Positions 1-9,373 of a stretch of DNA of 64,000 nucleotides are shown here, piece after piece. The notes beneath the pieces are model-generated. The model was given only the letters and a program-made list of their open reading frames with translations. It searched no databases and was not told the DNA's origin. This DNA is from Azospirillum tabaci. Its GTDB lineage: Bacteria > Pseudomonadota > Alphaproteobacteria > Azospirillales > Azospirillaceae. The position numbers were made by a program, and so were the translations under genes. Numbering within the stretch: position 1 is the first letter of the stretch; each line of letters starts with the position of its first letter. The stretch is from the NCBI RefSeq assembly GCF_014596085.1, contig NZ_JACCJY010000004.1, positions 62,001-126,000 on the forward strand, in the 5' to 3' direction.

Positions 1-318
1 GCGCGGGTGGAGGGCATGCCGGTCGAGGCGCTGCGGCTGGCCTTCATGTTGCTGATCGCGCTGGTGATCGCGGCGGCGATGAAGATCGTCGGCATCCTGC
101 TGATCACCTCGCTCCTCATCATCCCGGCGGCCGCCGCCCGCCGCTTCTCCCGCACGCCGGAGGCGATGGCCGCCCTGGCCTCGGTCTTCGGGATCGCCGC
201 GGTGCTGGGCGGCCTGCTCTCCTCGCTGAACTGGGACCTGCCGGGCGGGCCGAGCATCGTGGTCGCCGCCGCCGCCCTCTTCCTGGCGAGCATGATGGTG
301 CCGGTGGCGAACCGGTAA
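1..318 (+). CDS. znuB: Zinc ABC transporter permease (ZnuB), C-terminal part
   Basis: The last 105 or so codons of an integral membrane permease whose 5' end lies before the window. The fragment has three hydrophobic segments, and the stretch KIVGILLITSLLIIPAAAAR is typical of the ABC-3 family (ZnuB/TroC), which moves zinc or manganese across the inner membrane together with an ATPase and a periplasmic binding protein. It stops at TAA, only a few bases before the end of the convergent argP gene. Zinc as the substrate is inferred from the family; the ATPase and binding-protein genes are not visible here. Confidence 0.8.
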   Translation, partial: ARVEGMPVEALRLAFMLLIALVIAAAMKIVGILLITSLLIIPAAAARRFSRTPEAMAALASVFGIAAVLGGLLSSLNWDLPGGPSIVVAAAALFLASMMVPVANR

Positions 319-321
319 GCG

Positions 322-1206
322 TCAGACTTGCGTCAAGCGGGCGCGCGCTGTCGTCAACACCGAGCGCGTGATGTCGGCCAGGGTGCGGCTGGCGATGCGG
401 CTGCGCTGCCAGAACAGCGGCACGTCGAGCGGCTGGTCCGGCACCAGCGCCACCAGCCGCCCGTCGCGCAAAGCGCCGGCGACCAGCGGCTCCGGATTCA
501 TGCCCCAGCCGAGCCCGGCCAGCGCCGCGTCCACGAAGGCGTGGGTGGAGGGCATCCAGTGAGTCGGCGAGGCGATCTCCACCCCGAAGGCCTGCCGGGT
601 CCACTGCGTCTGAAGCCGGTCCTTGCTGTTGTAGGTGAGGCGCGGCGCGCGGGCCAGCGACGCCGCCTCCACCCCATCCGGAAAATGCCGCCGCAGGAAG
701 TCCGGGCTGGCCGTCGCCACGTAGCGCAAGGCACCCAGCGGGGTGCTGTCGCAGCCTTGCACCGGCTGGGCGCCGGACGTCACCGCCGCCAGCACCTCCC
801 CCCGGCGCAGCCAGTCCGCGCTGTGCTCCTGGTCGTCGAGGACGAGGTCGAACAGCACGTCCGGCGTCCCGGCCATCGCCGCGACGAACCATGTGGCGAG
901 GCTGTCGGCGTTGACCGCCATGCGCACCGTCACCGCCGGCCCATCCTGCGGCACGCCGGGAAGCCCGTCCCGCAGCTCGCTCTCCAGCAGGGCCACCCGC
1001 TCCGCGTGCTGGCTCAGCCGCAGGCCGGCGGGGGTGCCGGTGCAGGGCGATCCGCGCACCACCAGGATCGTCCCCATCCGCTCCTCCAGCAGCTTCACCC
1101 GCTGCGACACGGCGGAGGGGGTGACGTGGAGCTGCGCCGCCGCCCGCTCGAAACTGCCGGTGCGGACGACCGCGGCCAGCGCAGCGAGCAGGGCGTAGTC
1201 CAGCAT
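322..1206 (-). CDS. argP: LysR-family regulator ArgP
   Basis: LysR-type activator of 294 residues. The N-terminal winged helix-turn-helix (about residues 2-60, with AAAQLHVTPSAVSQRVKLLE) is followed by a periplasmic-binding-protein-like effector domain. In the family ArgP binds lysine or arginine and activates the exporter gene argO. Here a LysE/ArgO-type exporter is transcribed divergently 107 bp away, the usual arrangement of regulator and target, which supports ArgP over a generic LysR protein. The shared spacer presumably holds the operator. Confidence 0.85.
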   Translation of the reverse strand: MLDYALLAALAAVVRTGSFERAAAQLHVTPSAVSQRVKLLEERMGTILVVRGSPCTGTPAGLRLSQHAERVALLESELRDGLPGVPQDGPAVTVRMAVNADSLATWFVAAMAGTPDVLFDLVLDDQEHSADWLRRGEVLAAVTSGAQPVQGCDSTPLGALRYVATASPDFLRRHFPDGVEAASLARAPRLTYNSKDRLQTQWTRQAFGVEIASPTHWMPSTHAFVDAALAGLGWGMNPEPLVAGALRDGRLVALVPDQPLDVPLFWQRSRIASRTLADITRSVLTTARARLTQV

Positions 1207-1313
1207 GGATTAGCGTTCCTTAATCAGCATAAGGGACTTTAGTTATTCTAATCCGGGCGGCGATGGTAGGGGAACGGCCTCCGCCAACGATGTCGCCACC
1301 CTGTGAGGCCGCC
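1207..1313. promoter_or_regulatory. argP/argO divergent promoter region
   Basis: A 107-bp spacer between the two divergent starts. The stretch at 1208-1252 (ATTAGCGTTCCTTAATCAGC and following) is markedly more AT-rich than its surroundings and contains two AATC/GATT-type half sites, consistent with overlapping promoters and an ArgP operator. The placement is inferred from gene order; no transcription start can be read from the sequence. Confidence 0.45.
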
Positions 1314-1913
1314 ATGCTCTCCGCCTTCCTTCCCGGCCTTCTGCTGGGTCTCAGCCTGATCGTCGCCATCGGCGCGCAGAACGCCTTCGTGCTGCGCCAG
1401 GGCCTGCGCGGGGAGCATGTGCTGGCCGTCTGCGCGACCTGCGCGGTGTCGGACGCCCTGCTGATCCTGGCCGGAGTCGGCGGCTTCGCCCAGGCCGCCC
1501 AATGGCTGCCCTGGCTGGAGACGGCGACCCGCTACGCCGGGGCGGCCTTCCTGCTGGTCTACGGGCTGCGCAGCTTCCGCTCGGCTTGGCGGGCGGGCGG
1601 CGCGCTGGACCCGGCGGCGGCGGTCCCGGCGGGCCTCGGCGCGACGCTGGCGACCTGCCTGGCGCTGACCTGGCTGAACCCGCACGTCTATCTGGACACG
1701 GTGGTGCTGGTCGGGTCGGTGTCCACCCAGTTCGCCGAGGGCAAGCACGCCTTCGCGCTGGGGGCGATGACCGCGTCCCTTCTGTTCTTCTTCGCGCTGG
1801 GCTACGGCGCGCGCCTGCTGCGGCCCGTCTTCGCCCGGCCCGGCGCGTGGCGGGCGCTCGACACCGGCATCGGCGTCGTCATGTGCACGATCGCGGTGAC
1901 TCTGGTGGCCTGA
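1314..1913 (+). CDS. argO: LysE/ArgO family amino-acid exporter
   Basis: Inner-membrane exporter of 199 residues with about six transmembrane segments. The N-terminal GLSLIVAIGAQNAFVLRQGL is the LysE/ArgO signature, and the conserved TWLNPHVYLD lies mid-protein. The family exports arginine and/or lysine (and toxic analogues such as canavanine) by proton-motive force. The open frame extends upstream to 1263, but the ATG at 1314 gives the normal start of the first membrane helix and the usual family length. It is controlled, by inference, by the adjacent divergent argP. Confidence 0.88.
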   Translation: MLSAFLPGLLLGLSLIVAIGAQNAFVLRQGLRGEHVLAVCATCAVSDALLILAGVGGFAQAAQWLPWLETATRYAGAAFLLVYGLRSFRSAWRAGGALDPAAAVPAGLGATLATCLALTWLNPHVYLDTVVLVGSVSTQFAEGKHAFALGAMTASLLFFFALGYGARLLRPVFARPGAWRALDTGIGVVMCTIAVTLVA

Positions 1914-1973
1914 GCCGAAGCATCGTTCCCAAGGGGCCGGCGCAGGGACCCCCTTCCCCGCGCCGGATGTCCA

Positions 1974-3287
1974 TCAGGACGCCTTCAGCGCCTGCAGGAA
2001 GGTCTCGACCTGATGTTTCAGGCTGTCGGACTGACCGGACAGGTCGGACGAGGAGCGGATGACGAGGGTGGAGGCCTGCGCCGTCTCGTTCGCCGCCACG
2101 CTGACCGCCTCGATGCTGCGGGCGATCTCGTCGGTGCCGCGGGCGGCCTGGGCGACGTTGTTGGAAATCTCCTGCGTCGCCGCCGCCTGCTCCTGCACGG
2201 CCGAGGCGATGGTGGTGGAGATCTCGTTGATCGACCGGATCGTCTCGCCGATGCCCTGGATGGCGCCGATCGTCTGGTTGGTCGCCGCCTGGATGCCGGC
2301 GATCTGGGCGGAGATGTCCTCGGTCGCCTTGGCGGTCTGGTTGGCGAGGCTCTTGACCTCGCTCGCCACCACGGCGAAGCCCTTGCCGGCCTCTCCGGCC
2401 CGCGCCGCCTCGATGGTGGCGTTGAGCGCCAGCAGGTTCGTCTGGCCGGCGATGCCCTGGATCAGCTTCACCACGTCGCCGATGAGCTGCGCCGACTGGG
2501 CGAGGCTGTCGGCGGTGCCGCCGATCTGCTCGGTGCGCGACACCGCCTCGCGGGCGATGGCGACCGACCGCTCGACCTGCTGGCCGATTTCCCCGATGGA
2601 GGCGGAGAGCTGCTCCGCCGCCGCGGCCACCGCCTGGACGTTGGACGCCGCCTGGGCGGTGGCGCTGGCCGCCTCCGCGCTCTGGCGGGTCGACCGTTCC
2701 GACAGCGCGCCGAGCTGGCGCGACACGCCCTGCATCTCGGTCGAGCTGCCGGACACCGCCTGCACCACGCTCTTGACCTTGGCGTCGAAGTCGGCGGCGA
2801 GGGAGCCGGCGCGCTGGCGCATCTCCTCTTCCTCCTGGACGTCGATCAGCGAGCCGCAGGCGCGCAGTGCCACGCCCGCCGCGTTGCGCCGGCAGCCGCC
2901 GATGGCGCGGAACCAGCGGTAGGAGCCGTCGCGCATCTTCACGCGGTAGCGCACGTTGAAGGGCGTGCGGCCGCTGGCGTCGCCCAGGAAGGCGCCGAAG
3001 GCGGCGAAGGTCGGTCCGCTGTCGTCCGGGTGCAGGCGGTCCGACCAGGAGGTCATCAGGTTCGGGAAGTCCTGCTCCCCCTCGAAGCCGAGCAGGCGGC
3101 GGAACTGCCCGGACCAGGTCCAGCGGCTCTGCGGATGCGCCGGGTCGCCGTTGTGGAACACCGCATCCCACAGGCCGACGCCGGCGTGGTTGCCATAGAG
3201 GTCGAGCGCTTCGGTCAGCTCGGCCAGTTCAGCGCCGCGCCCGTTGCCGCCAGCGGACCCACCCCGGAAAAAACTCATCAGACTCAT
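1974..3287 (-). CDS. Soluble methyl-accepting chemotaxis protein with PAS domain
   Basis: Chemoreceptor of about 437 residues with no transmembrane segment, so probably cytoplasmic. A PAS fold occupies about residues 30-155 ([13 protein letters not shown], then YRWFRAIGG). It is followed by a methyl-accepting signalling domain whose hairpin tip reads [19 protein letters not shown], the region that contacts CheA and CheW. The start at 3287 is preferred to an in-frame one 42 bp upstream because a GGAGGGGGCAAG ribosome-binding site precedes it. The PAS domain may sense redox state or a ligand; none can be named. No che genes are nearby. Confidence 0.87.
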   Translation of the reverse strand: MSLMSFFRGGSAGGNGRGAELAELTEALDLYGNHAGVGLWDAVFHNGDPAHPQSRWTWSGQFRRLLGFEGEQDFPNLMTSWSDRLHPDDSGPTFAAFGAFLGDASGRTPFNVRYRVKMRDGSYRWFRAIGGCRRNAAGVALRACGSLIDVQEEEEMRQRAGSLAADFDAKVKSVVQAVSGSSTEMQGVSRQLGALSERSTRQSAEAASATAQAASNVQAVAAAAEQLSASIGEIGQQVERSVAIAREAVSRTEQIGGTADSLAQSAQLIGDVVKLIQGIAGQTNLLALNATIEAARAGEAGKGFAVVASEVKSLANQTAKATEDISAQIAGIQAATNQTIGAIQGIGETIRSINEISTTIASAVQEQAAATQEISNNVAQAARGTDEIARSIEAVSVAANETAQASTLVIRSSSDLSGQSDSLKHQVETFLQALKAS

Positions 3288-3626
3288 CGCCTTGCCCCCT
3301 CCCCCTCGCACGATAACTGGTACAACCATTAGCAGAGCCCCATGACCGCCACCATCGGACGGCCTGTTCTCCTATACGGAAAATAAGTGAATTTAGATTT
3401 CATTTTGGTAAAAACTTTTCCCATGTTCTCCAAAATAGAAAGCATGTTTGTCGTATTGTTTGCTTCAATTTCTATTTGATTTGCTTTTCTTCTTGGCTGC
3501 ACAACCCTCGGCTGTTTCGCGGCGTGGCGCGACCGGACACCGCCGGTCCGGCCCGTTGCCATCCCCAACAGGACGACCTACAGTCGCCAGCGTGAGGGGA
3601 TCAGCACACAAGAAGAACAGGACACC
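3288..3626. promoter_or_regulatory. AT-rich divergent spacer between chemoreceptor and lutA
   Basis: A 339-bp spacer with no convincing gene. The segment 3370-3500 is very AT-rich for this genome (runs such as AAAATAAGTGAATTTAGATT) and probably carries promoters in both directions. A six-base inverted repeat, CCGGAC at 3533-3538 and GTCCGG at 3546-3551, lies on the lutA side and could be an operator, but GC-rich sequence makes such short dyads common. Short open frames crossing this region lack coding character. Confidence 0.4.
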
Positions 3627-4397
3627 ATGGCCGACACCCGCCCCGCCCCCAAAGTGGGGCTGTTCGTCACCTGCCTCGTCGATGTCTACCGTCCGACGGT
3701 CGGCTTCGCCGCGGTGAAGCTGCTGGAGGACGCCGGCTGCACGGTCGAGGTGCCGGCCTCCCAGACCTGCTGCGGCCAGCCCGCCTTCAACGCCGGCGAC
3801 CGGGCCACCGCGCGGGATCTCGCCCGCAGCACCATCGCCGCCTTCGAGGGGTTCGATCACGTGGTCGTCCCCTCCGGCTCCTGCGCCGGGCAGATCCGCA
3901 AGCATTACCCGGAGCTTCTGGCCGACGACCCGGCCTGGGCGGCGCGCGCCCGGCACCTGTCGGCGCGCACGCACGAGCTGGTGTCCTTCCTGACCGACGT
4001 GCTGGGGGTGACGGACACCGGCGCGCGCTACGACGGCACGATCACCTACCACGACAGCTGCTCCGGCCTGCGCGAGCTGGGCATCAAGGAGCAGCCGCGC
4101 CGCCTGCTGGCCAAGGTCGAGGGGCTGACGCTGAACGAGCTTCCGGGGGCGGAGGTCTGCTGCGGCTTCGGCGGCACCTTCTGCGTCAAGTACCCCGACA
4201 TCTCCAACCGCATGGTCGAGGCCAAGACCGCGGACATCAAGGAGACGAAGGCCGACACGCTGCTGGCCGGCGACATGGGCTGCCTGCTGAACATGGCGGG
4301 CAAGCTGAAGCGCGAGGGCTCCGCCATCCGCGTGCGCCATGTCGCGGAGGTGCTGGCCGGCGTCACCGACACCCCTCCCATCGGTGAGAAGGCATAA
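3627..4397 (+). CDS. lutA: Lactate utilization protein A (cysteine-rich Fe-S protein)
   Basis: A 256-residue protein of the LutA/YkgE family with two CCG domains: QTCCGQPAFNAGD near residue 50 and EVCCGFGGTFCVKYP near residue 175. In Bacillus and E. coli the LutABC (YkgEFG) complex oxidises L-lactate to pyruvate using Fe-S clusters. It is the first gene of a three-gene operon with lutB starting 4 bp after its stop, which makes the identification firm. No LldR-type regulator or lactate permease is visible beside it. Confidence 0.92.
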   Translation: MADTRPAPKVGLFVTCLVDVYRPTVGFAAVKLLEDAGCTVEVPASQTCCGQPAFNAGDRATARDLARSTIAAFEGFDHVVVPSGSCAGQIRKHYPELLADDPAWAARARHLSARTHELVSFLTDVLGVTDTGARYDGTITYHDSCSGLRELGIKEQPRRLLAKVEGLTLNELPGAEVCCGFGGTFCVKYPDISNRMVEAKTADIKETKADTLLAGDMGCLLNMAGKLKREGSAIRVRHVAEVLAGVTDTPPIGEKA

Positions 4398-4401
4398 ATC
4401 C

Positions 4402-5838
4402 ATGCAGCCGACCACCCACGCCTTCCCCGAGAACGCCCGCAAGGCGCTGAGCGACGAACGGCTTCAGAAGGTCCTGGCCATCGCGCCCGCCGGTTTCGTC
4501 AACCGCCGCAAACAGGCCGCCGACCGGCTGCCGGAGTTCGAGGCGCTCCGTGACCAAGGCCGCGACCTGAAGAACCACGTGCTGGCCAACCTCGACACCT
4601 ATCTGGAGGCTTTCGAGAGCAAGGTCACCGAGCAGGGCGGCCATGTGCACTGGTGCCGCACCGACCAGGAGGCGCGCGACGCCATCCTGGGCATCTGCCG
4701 CAAGGTCGGGGCGAAGACCGTCACCAAGGGCAAGTCGATGATCTCCGAGGAAATCGGGATCAACGACTACCTGGAATCCAACGGCCTGACCCCCATCGAG
4801 ACGGACCTCGGCGAATACATCATCCAGCTCCGCCGCGAGCCGCCCAGCCACATCATCGCCCCGGCCTTCCACCTGTCCAAGGCGGACGTGGAGGGCACCT
4901 TCCGCCAGGCCCACACCGACCTGCCGGCGGACCGCGTGCTGGACGAGCCCAAGGTGCTGATCGCCGAGGCGCGGCAGGTGCTGCGCCGCAAGTTCCAGCA
5001 GGCCGACGTCGGCATCACCGGAGCCAACATCATGGTGGCGGAGACGGGCTCGACCGTCATCGTCACCAACGAGGGCAACGGCGACCTGACGCAGACCCTG
5101 CCGCGCGTCCATGTGGTGATCGCCACGATCGACAAGGTGGTGCCGACGCTGGAGGACGCGGCGCTTGTGCTGCGCCTGCTGGCGCGCTCCGCCACCGGGC
5201 AGGAGGCGTCGGCCTACACCACCTTCTCCACCGGGCCGCGCCGCCCCGGCGACCTCGACGGGCCGGAGGAGTTCCACGTCGTTCTGCTCGACAACGGGCG
5301 GTCGGCGCTTCTGGGCACCGAGTTCCAGGACGTGCTGCGCTGCATCCGCTGCGGCGCCTGCATGAACCATTGCCCGGTCTACGGCTCGGTCGGCGGCCAC
5401 GCCTACGGCTGGGTCTATCCGGGGCCGATCGGGTCGGTGATGCAGCCGGCCCTGCTCGGCGTGAAGGAGGCCGGGCATCTGCCCAACGCCTCCACCTTCT
5501 GCGGGCGGTGCGAGGCGGTCTGCCCGATGCGCATCCCCCTGCCCAAGATGATGCGCCACTGGCGGGAGAAGGAGTTCGAGCAGAATCTCCAGCCCGCCGC
5601 GATGCGCCGGGGGCTGGCCCTCTGGGGCTGGTTCGCGCGGCGCCCGGCGCTGTACCACGCCGCCACCCGCATGGCGGTGCGGGCGCTGGGGGCGCTGGGC
5701 CGCGGCAAGGGACGTTTCGCCAGCCTGCCGCTGGCCCAGGGCTGGACGCAGCACCGTGACATGCCGGCGCCGGAGGGCAAGACCTTCCAGCAGATGTGGG
5801 CCGAGAAGAAGCTGGCCGAAAAGAAGGGAAAGCGCTGA
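4402..5838 (+). CDS. lutB: Lactate utilization iron-sulfur protein B
   Basis: LutB/YkgF family, 478 residues. The N-terminal two thirds is a LUD domain (KTVTKGKSMISEEIGIN; GITGANIMVAETGS), followed by two ferredoxin-like clusters, CIRCGACMNHCPVYG near residue 315 and CGRCEAVCPMRIPLP near residue 370. It is the electron-transferring subunit of the LutABC L-lactate oxidase. An in-frame start exists at 4339 inside lutA, but the ATG at 4402 gives the usual N-terminus and avoids a 59-bp overlap. Confidence 0.93.
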   Translation: MQPTTHAFPENARKALSDERLQKVLAIAPAGFVNRRKQAADRLPEFEALRDQGRDLKNHVLANLDTYLEAFESKVTEQGGHVHWCRTDQEARDAILGICRKVGAKTVTKGKSMISEEIGINDYLESNGLTPIETDLGEYIIQLRREPPSHIIAPAFHLSKADVEGTFRQAHTDLPADRVLDEPKVLIAEARQVLRRKFQQADVGITGANIMVAETGSTVIVTNEGNGDLTQTLPRVHVVIATIDKVVPTLEDAALVLRLLARSATGQEASAYTTFSTGPRRPGDLDGPEEFHVVLLDNGRSALLGTEFQDVLRCIRCGACMNHCPVYGSVGGHAYGWVYPGPIGSVMQPALLGVKEAGHLPNASTFCGRCEAVCPMRIPLPKMMRHWREKEFEQNLQPAAMRRGLALWGWFARRPALYHAATRMAVRALGALGRGKGRFASLPLAQGWTQHRDMPAPEGKTFQQMWAEKKLAEKKGKR

Positions 5839-5840
5839 CC

Positions 5841-6527
5841 ATGGCCGACACCGGCTCCGCCCGCGCCCAGATCCTGGGCGGCATCCGCAAGGCGCTGAAC
5901 TCCGCCGAGGGGTCCGAGGAGGCGCGCCGGAGGCTCGCCACCCACCCGCGCAACCTGATCCCGGCCCGCGCCCAGCTTCCCCACGACCGGCAGGTCGAGC
6001 TGTTCGCCGCCATGGCGACGGAGGTCTCCGCGACGGTGGAGCTGCTGGGCGGGATGGCCGAGGTGCCGGCGGCTGTGGCCGACTATCTGGCCGGGCTGAA
6101 CCTGCCCGCCGAGGTCCGCGTCGCCCCGGACGCCGCGCTGGACCCCATCCCCTGGGACCAGCGCCCCACCCTGACCGTGACCAAGGGGCGCGCCCGCGAC
6201 AGCGACGGCGCGTCGCTGACCGGCGCCTTCGCCGGGGTGGCGGAAACCGGCACGCTGATGCTGTTGTCCGGAGCCGAGCGGCCGACCACGCTGAACTTCC
6301 TGCCCGACACCCACATCGTCGTGCTGAAGCGCGGCCAGATCGTCGGCACCATGGAGGATGCCTGGGACCGCCTGCGCGCCGCCGGGGGGGCGGATGGCGG
6401 GAGGGGAGCCCTGCCCCGCACCGTCAACTTCATCACCGGGCCGTCGCGGACCGGCGACATCGAGATGCGGATCGAGCTGGGCGCCCACGGGCCGCGGCGC
6501 CTTCACATTCTGCTGGTGGAGGATTGA
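5841..6527 (+). CDS. lutC: Lactate utilization protein C
   Basis: LutC/YkgG family, 228 residues, a single LUD domain with conserved GVAETGTLMLLSGAERPTTL and a C-terminal PSRTGDIEMRIELGAHGPR segment. It completes the lutABC operon; its ATG follows the lutB stop by 2 bp. An earlier in-frame ATG at 5796 lies inside lutB and adds a non-conserved lysine-rich tail, so 5841 is preferred. Function in L-lactate oxidation is from the family. Confidence 0.92.
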   Translation: MADTGSARAQILGGIRKALNSAEGSEEARRRLATHPRNLIPARAQLPHDRQVELFAAMATEVSATVELLGGMAEVPAAVADYLAGLNLPAEVRVAPDAALDPIPWDQRPTLTVTKGRARDSDGASLTGAFAGVAETGTLMLLSGAERPTTLNFLPDTHIVVLKRGQIVGTMEDAWDRLRAAGGADGGRGALPRTVNFITGPSRTGDIEMRIELGAHGPRRLHILLVED

Positions 6528-6665
6528 CACGGCTGAGCGTTCAAGGGTTTATCGCTGAGTAACCCGCGCCGGAACCCGTGTTTAGCCGTGCCCCTGCATA
6601 ACCGTGCTTGACCCGACCCGCCCTTCGACCCGCGCGCCCGGACGGGCCGCGCCGAGGTCCCTGTC

Positions 6666-7238
6666 ATGAGCCGCCGCCGCTCGGTCTCCACCGAGGAACG
6701 GCGGCTGTGGCGGATCGCCATGCGCGATGCGGAACCGATGCCGGGCCGGACCATTGAAGACCCCGATCCCCCTGCCGTCCCCGCGGGCGAGCCGGAACCG
6801 GTCGCCACCACCGCCTCCCCTCCCCCCACCCTGCCGCCGCGCGGCGGCGTGCCGAAGGGCGGGCGCCCGTCGCAGCCGCCGCTGAAGGTCGGCAACCTCG
6901 ACAACATCGACCGCCGCACCGCCGACCGTTTCTCGCGCGGCGAGATGGAGATCGACGGGCGCATCGACCTGCACGGGATGAGTCAGGCCCAGGCCCACGG
7001 CGCCCTGTCCGGCTTCGTCCACCGCGCCTGGCACGAGGGGCGGCGCTGCGTGCTGGTCATCACCGGAAAGGGCACTTATACCGGCGGGGCCGGCGTGCTG
7101 CGCCAGTCGGTGCCGCGCTGGCTGGCCGACGCCTCCCTGCGCCCGATGGTTCTGGCGGTGCGCCCGGCGCAGCCCCGGCACGGCGGCGAGGGGGCGCTGT
7201 ACGTCCTCGTCAAGCGGCGGCGCGACCATCACCGATAG
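6666..7238 (+). CDS. Smr-domain protein
   Basis: A 190-residue protein with a proline-rich, low-complexity first half and a C-terminal Smr domain (about residues 95-185) marked by IDLHGMSQAQAHGAL and VITGKGTYTGGAGVLR. Smr domains are DNA or RNA nicking nucleases found in MutS2 and in small stand-alone proteins. The small alphaproteobacterial versions are uncharacterised, so substrate is unknown. The next gene begins only 12 bp downstream and is probably cotranscribed. Confidence 0.85.
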   Translation: MSRRRSVSTEERRLWRIAMRDAEPMPGRTIEDPDPPAVPAGEPEPVATTASPPPTLPPRGGVPKGGRPSQPPLKVGNLDNIDRRTADRFSRGEMEIDGRIDLHGMSQAQAHGALSGFVHRAWHEGRRCVLVITGKGTYTGGAGVLRQSVPRWLADASLRPMVLAVRPAQPRHGGEGALYVLVKRRRDHHR

Positions 7239-7250
7239 GATGGGGCCGCG

Positions 7251-7655
7251 ATGACACCCTTCGGCGAACGGGTCCGCGCCCTGCGCGAGGGCAAGAGCGT
7301 GACGCTCAAGCAGATGGCCGCGGACCTGCACATCTCCTCGGCCTATCTGTCGGCGCTGGAGCATGGCAAGCGCGGCCAGCCCTCCGCCCAGCTCGTCCGG
7401 CAGATCTGCGCCTATTTCGGCATCATCTGGGACGAGGCGGAGGAGCTGGAGCGGCTGGCCGACCTGTCGCACCCGCGCGTGACGGTGGACACCGCCGGAC
7501 TCACCCCCAAGGCGACCAAGCTGGCGAACCGGCTGGCCGAACGCATCCACGACCTGGACGATGGAACGCTGGACCGGCTGCTCCTTCTGCTGGACGAGGC
7601 GCCGGCCCGTGGCGGCGCGGCGGTGCGGCGGCGGGCGGTTCCACGGCGGCGGTAG
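7251..7655 (+). CDS. XRE-family transcriptional regulator
   Basis: Small DNA-binding protein of 134 residues. Residues 5-62 form a Cro/CI helix-turn-helix (LKQMAADLHISSAYLSALEHGKR). A short C-terminal segment (TPKATKLANRLAERIHDLDD) is probably helical and could mediate dimerisation; the last 15 residues are arginine-rich. It sits directly behind the Smr gene. The DNA target is unknown; nearby candidates are its own operon and the histidine kinase gene downstream. Confidence 0.8.
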   Translation: MTPFGERVRALREGKSVTLKQMAADLHISSAYLSALEHGKRGQPSAQLVRQICAYFGIIWDEAEELERLADLSHPRVTVDTAGLTPKATKLANRLAERIHDLDDGTLDRLLLLLDEAPARGGAAVRRRAVPRRR

Positions 7656-7821
7656 AACGGTCGGCGGGAGCGTCGCAACGCCCCGATTTGCCTTGTGGGT
7701 TAATCAGTCGCACCTTCGGCATCGGCGACCGGACGTTTCGCGTTCGCTTTCGCCGCACCGAATCCCTTACCATCCGGCCCGGGTTGCCCCGAAGCCAGGC
7801 TTGACCAGACGGGATTATCGT

Positions 7822-9363
7822 ATGACCGCCGAGGTCGGGTCCGTGATGCCGCAGGATGGCGTGACGGACGCCCTGTTCCGCACCATCTTCGACAGCGCGT
7901 CGGTCGGCATGGTCGTGGCCGCGCCGGACGGGCGGATCCTGGCCGTGAACCCCGCCTTCGCCAGCAGCCTCGGTTACCGGCCGGAAGACATCGCCGGACG
8001 GCATCTGGCCGACATCACCCACCCGGAGGACTGGGCCTGGGAAAGCCTGCGCTTCGGCCGGGTGGTGCGGGGCGAAGCGGCGCCGGGCCCTTTCGAGAAG
8101 CGGTTCCTGCGCGCCGACGGCGGGGCGATGTGCGCCGCCGTGCGACCGTCCTGCCTGCACGGCCCCGACGGGCGGGTGCGGGCGCTGGCGGCGGTCATGG
8201 AGGACGTGACGACCGTCCGCGCCGCCGACGAGGAACTCCAGCGCAGCGAGGCGCGCAACCGCGCCATCGTGGAACAGGCGGTCGAAACCATTCTGACCGT
8301 GGACTCCCGCGGCGTCATCCTGGCCGCCAACCAGGCCGCGGAACAGCTTCTCGGCTACGATCCGGATGAGCTGACCGGCCAGCACATCACGATCCTGATG
8401 CCGCCGGAGGAAGCCGCGAAGCACGCCGGCTACATGCGCCGTTATAACGAGACGGGGGTGCGGCAGGTCATCGGCGTCGGGCGGGAAGTGACCGCCCTCA
8501 GGCGGGACGGCACCGCCATGGTCGTCTGGCTGTCCCTGTCGGAGATCGACCTGCCGGGCTTCCACGTCTTCGTCGCGATGCTGCGCGACCTCAGCGCCTT
8601 CAAGGCCGCCGAGCGGGCGCTGATCGAGGCCAAGGAGGCGGCGGAGCTGGCCAACCGCGCCAAGACCGCCTTCCTCGCGAACATGAGCCACGAGCTGCGC
8701 ACGCCGCTGAACGGCATTCTGGGCTTCGCCGACGTGATCCACCAGCAGATGCTGGGGTCCCTGGAAAACCCCATGTACGTCAACTTCGCGGCGGAGATCA
8801 AACGGTCGGGCGAGCTGCTGCTGGCCAACATCAACGACCTGCTGGAGATGGCCACCATCGAGGCCGGTCAGGTCGATCTGGAGGAGGCGCTCTGCGACTT
8901 CCGCGACGTGGTGGTGTCCTGCGTCCGTCTGGTCGCCAAGCGGGCGGAGCGCGGCAAGCTCCATGTCGAGGCCGACATCGCCAGCGAACTGCCGCCCCTG
9001 CTCGCCGATCCGCGGGCGCTGAAGCAGGTGCTGCTGCACCTTTTGTCCAACGCCATCAAGTTCACGCCGGAAGGTGGGCGCATCGGCGTGTCGGCCCGCG
9101 TGGATTCCACGGGCGCCCTGGTGGCGGAGGTGTTCGACAGCGGCGTCGGCATCCCGGACGACCGTCTGGAAACCGTCTTCCAGCCCTTCTTCCAGGGCGA
9201 TTCCTCCCTGGCCCGCCGGTTCGAGGGCATCGGGCTGGGCCTGTCCATCGCCAAGTCGCTGGTGGAACGGCACGGCGGCCGGCTGGAGATCCGTTCGCTG
9301 GAGGGGATCGGCACGTCGGTGGTCATCCACCTGCCGAAGGACCGCTTCCTGACGGACTGGTGA
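7822..9363 (+). CDS. PAS-domain hybrid-free sensor histidine kinase
   Basis: A 513-residue kinase without transmembrane helices. Two PAS domains (about residues 16-130 and 140-260; the second has the GYDPDELTGQHITILMPPEE pattern) precede a HisKA domain with phospho-acceptor His290 in NMSHELRTPLNG. The HATPase domain follows, with N box HLLSNAIKFTPEGG, G1 FDSGVGIPDDRL and G2 GIGLGLSIAKSL. The open frame runs upstream to 7561 inside the previous gene; the ATG at 7822 fits domain boundaries. No response regulator lies next to it, so its partner is elsewhere. Confidence 0.87.
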   Translation: MTAEVGSVMPQDGVTDALFRTIFDSASVGMVVAAPDGRILAVNPAFASSLGYRPEDIAGRHLADITHPEDWAWESLRFGRVVRGEAAPGPFEKRFLRADGGAMCAAVRPSCLHGPDGRVRALAAVMEDVTTVRAADEELQRSEARNRAIVEQAVETILTVDSRGVILAANQAAEQLLGYDPDELTGQHITILMPPEEAAKHAGYMRRYNETGVRQVIGVGREVTALRRDGTAMVVWLSLSEIDLPGFHVFVAMLRDLSAFKAAERALIEAKEAAELANRAKTAFLANMSHELRTPLNGILGFADVIHQQMLGSLENPMYVNFAAEIKRSGELLLANINDLLEMATIEAGQVDLEEALCDFRDVVVSCVRLVAKRAERGKLHVEADIASELPPLLADPRALKQVLLHLLSNAIKFTPEGGRIGVSARVDSTGALVAEVFDSGVGIPDDRLETVFQPFFQGDSSLARRFEGIGLGLSIAKSLVERHGGRLEIRSLEGIGTSVVIHLPKDRFLTDW

Positions 9364-9373
9364 GCGGGCGCGC

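Noticed and set aside
1937-1966. CCGGCGC/GCGCCGG hairpin between argO and the chemoreceptor as a terminator
   Set aside because: Loop of 16 bases and no T-run on either strand; too weak to call.
3533-3551. CCGGAC/GTCCGG dyad as an operator for the lut operon
   Set aside because: Six-base GC-only arms are frequent by chance in this genome and no lut regulator is nearby; kept only as a note in the spacer entry.
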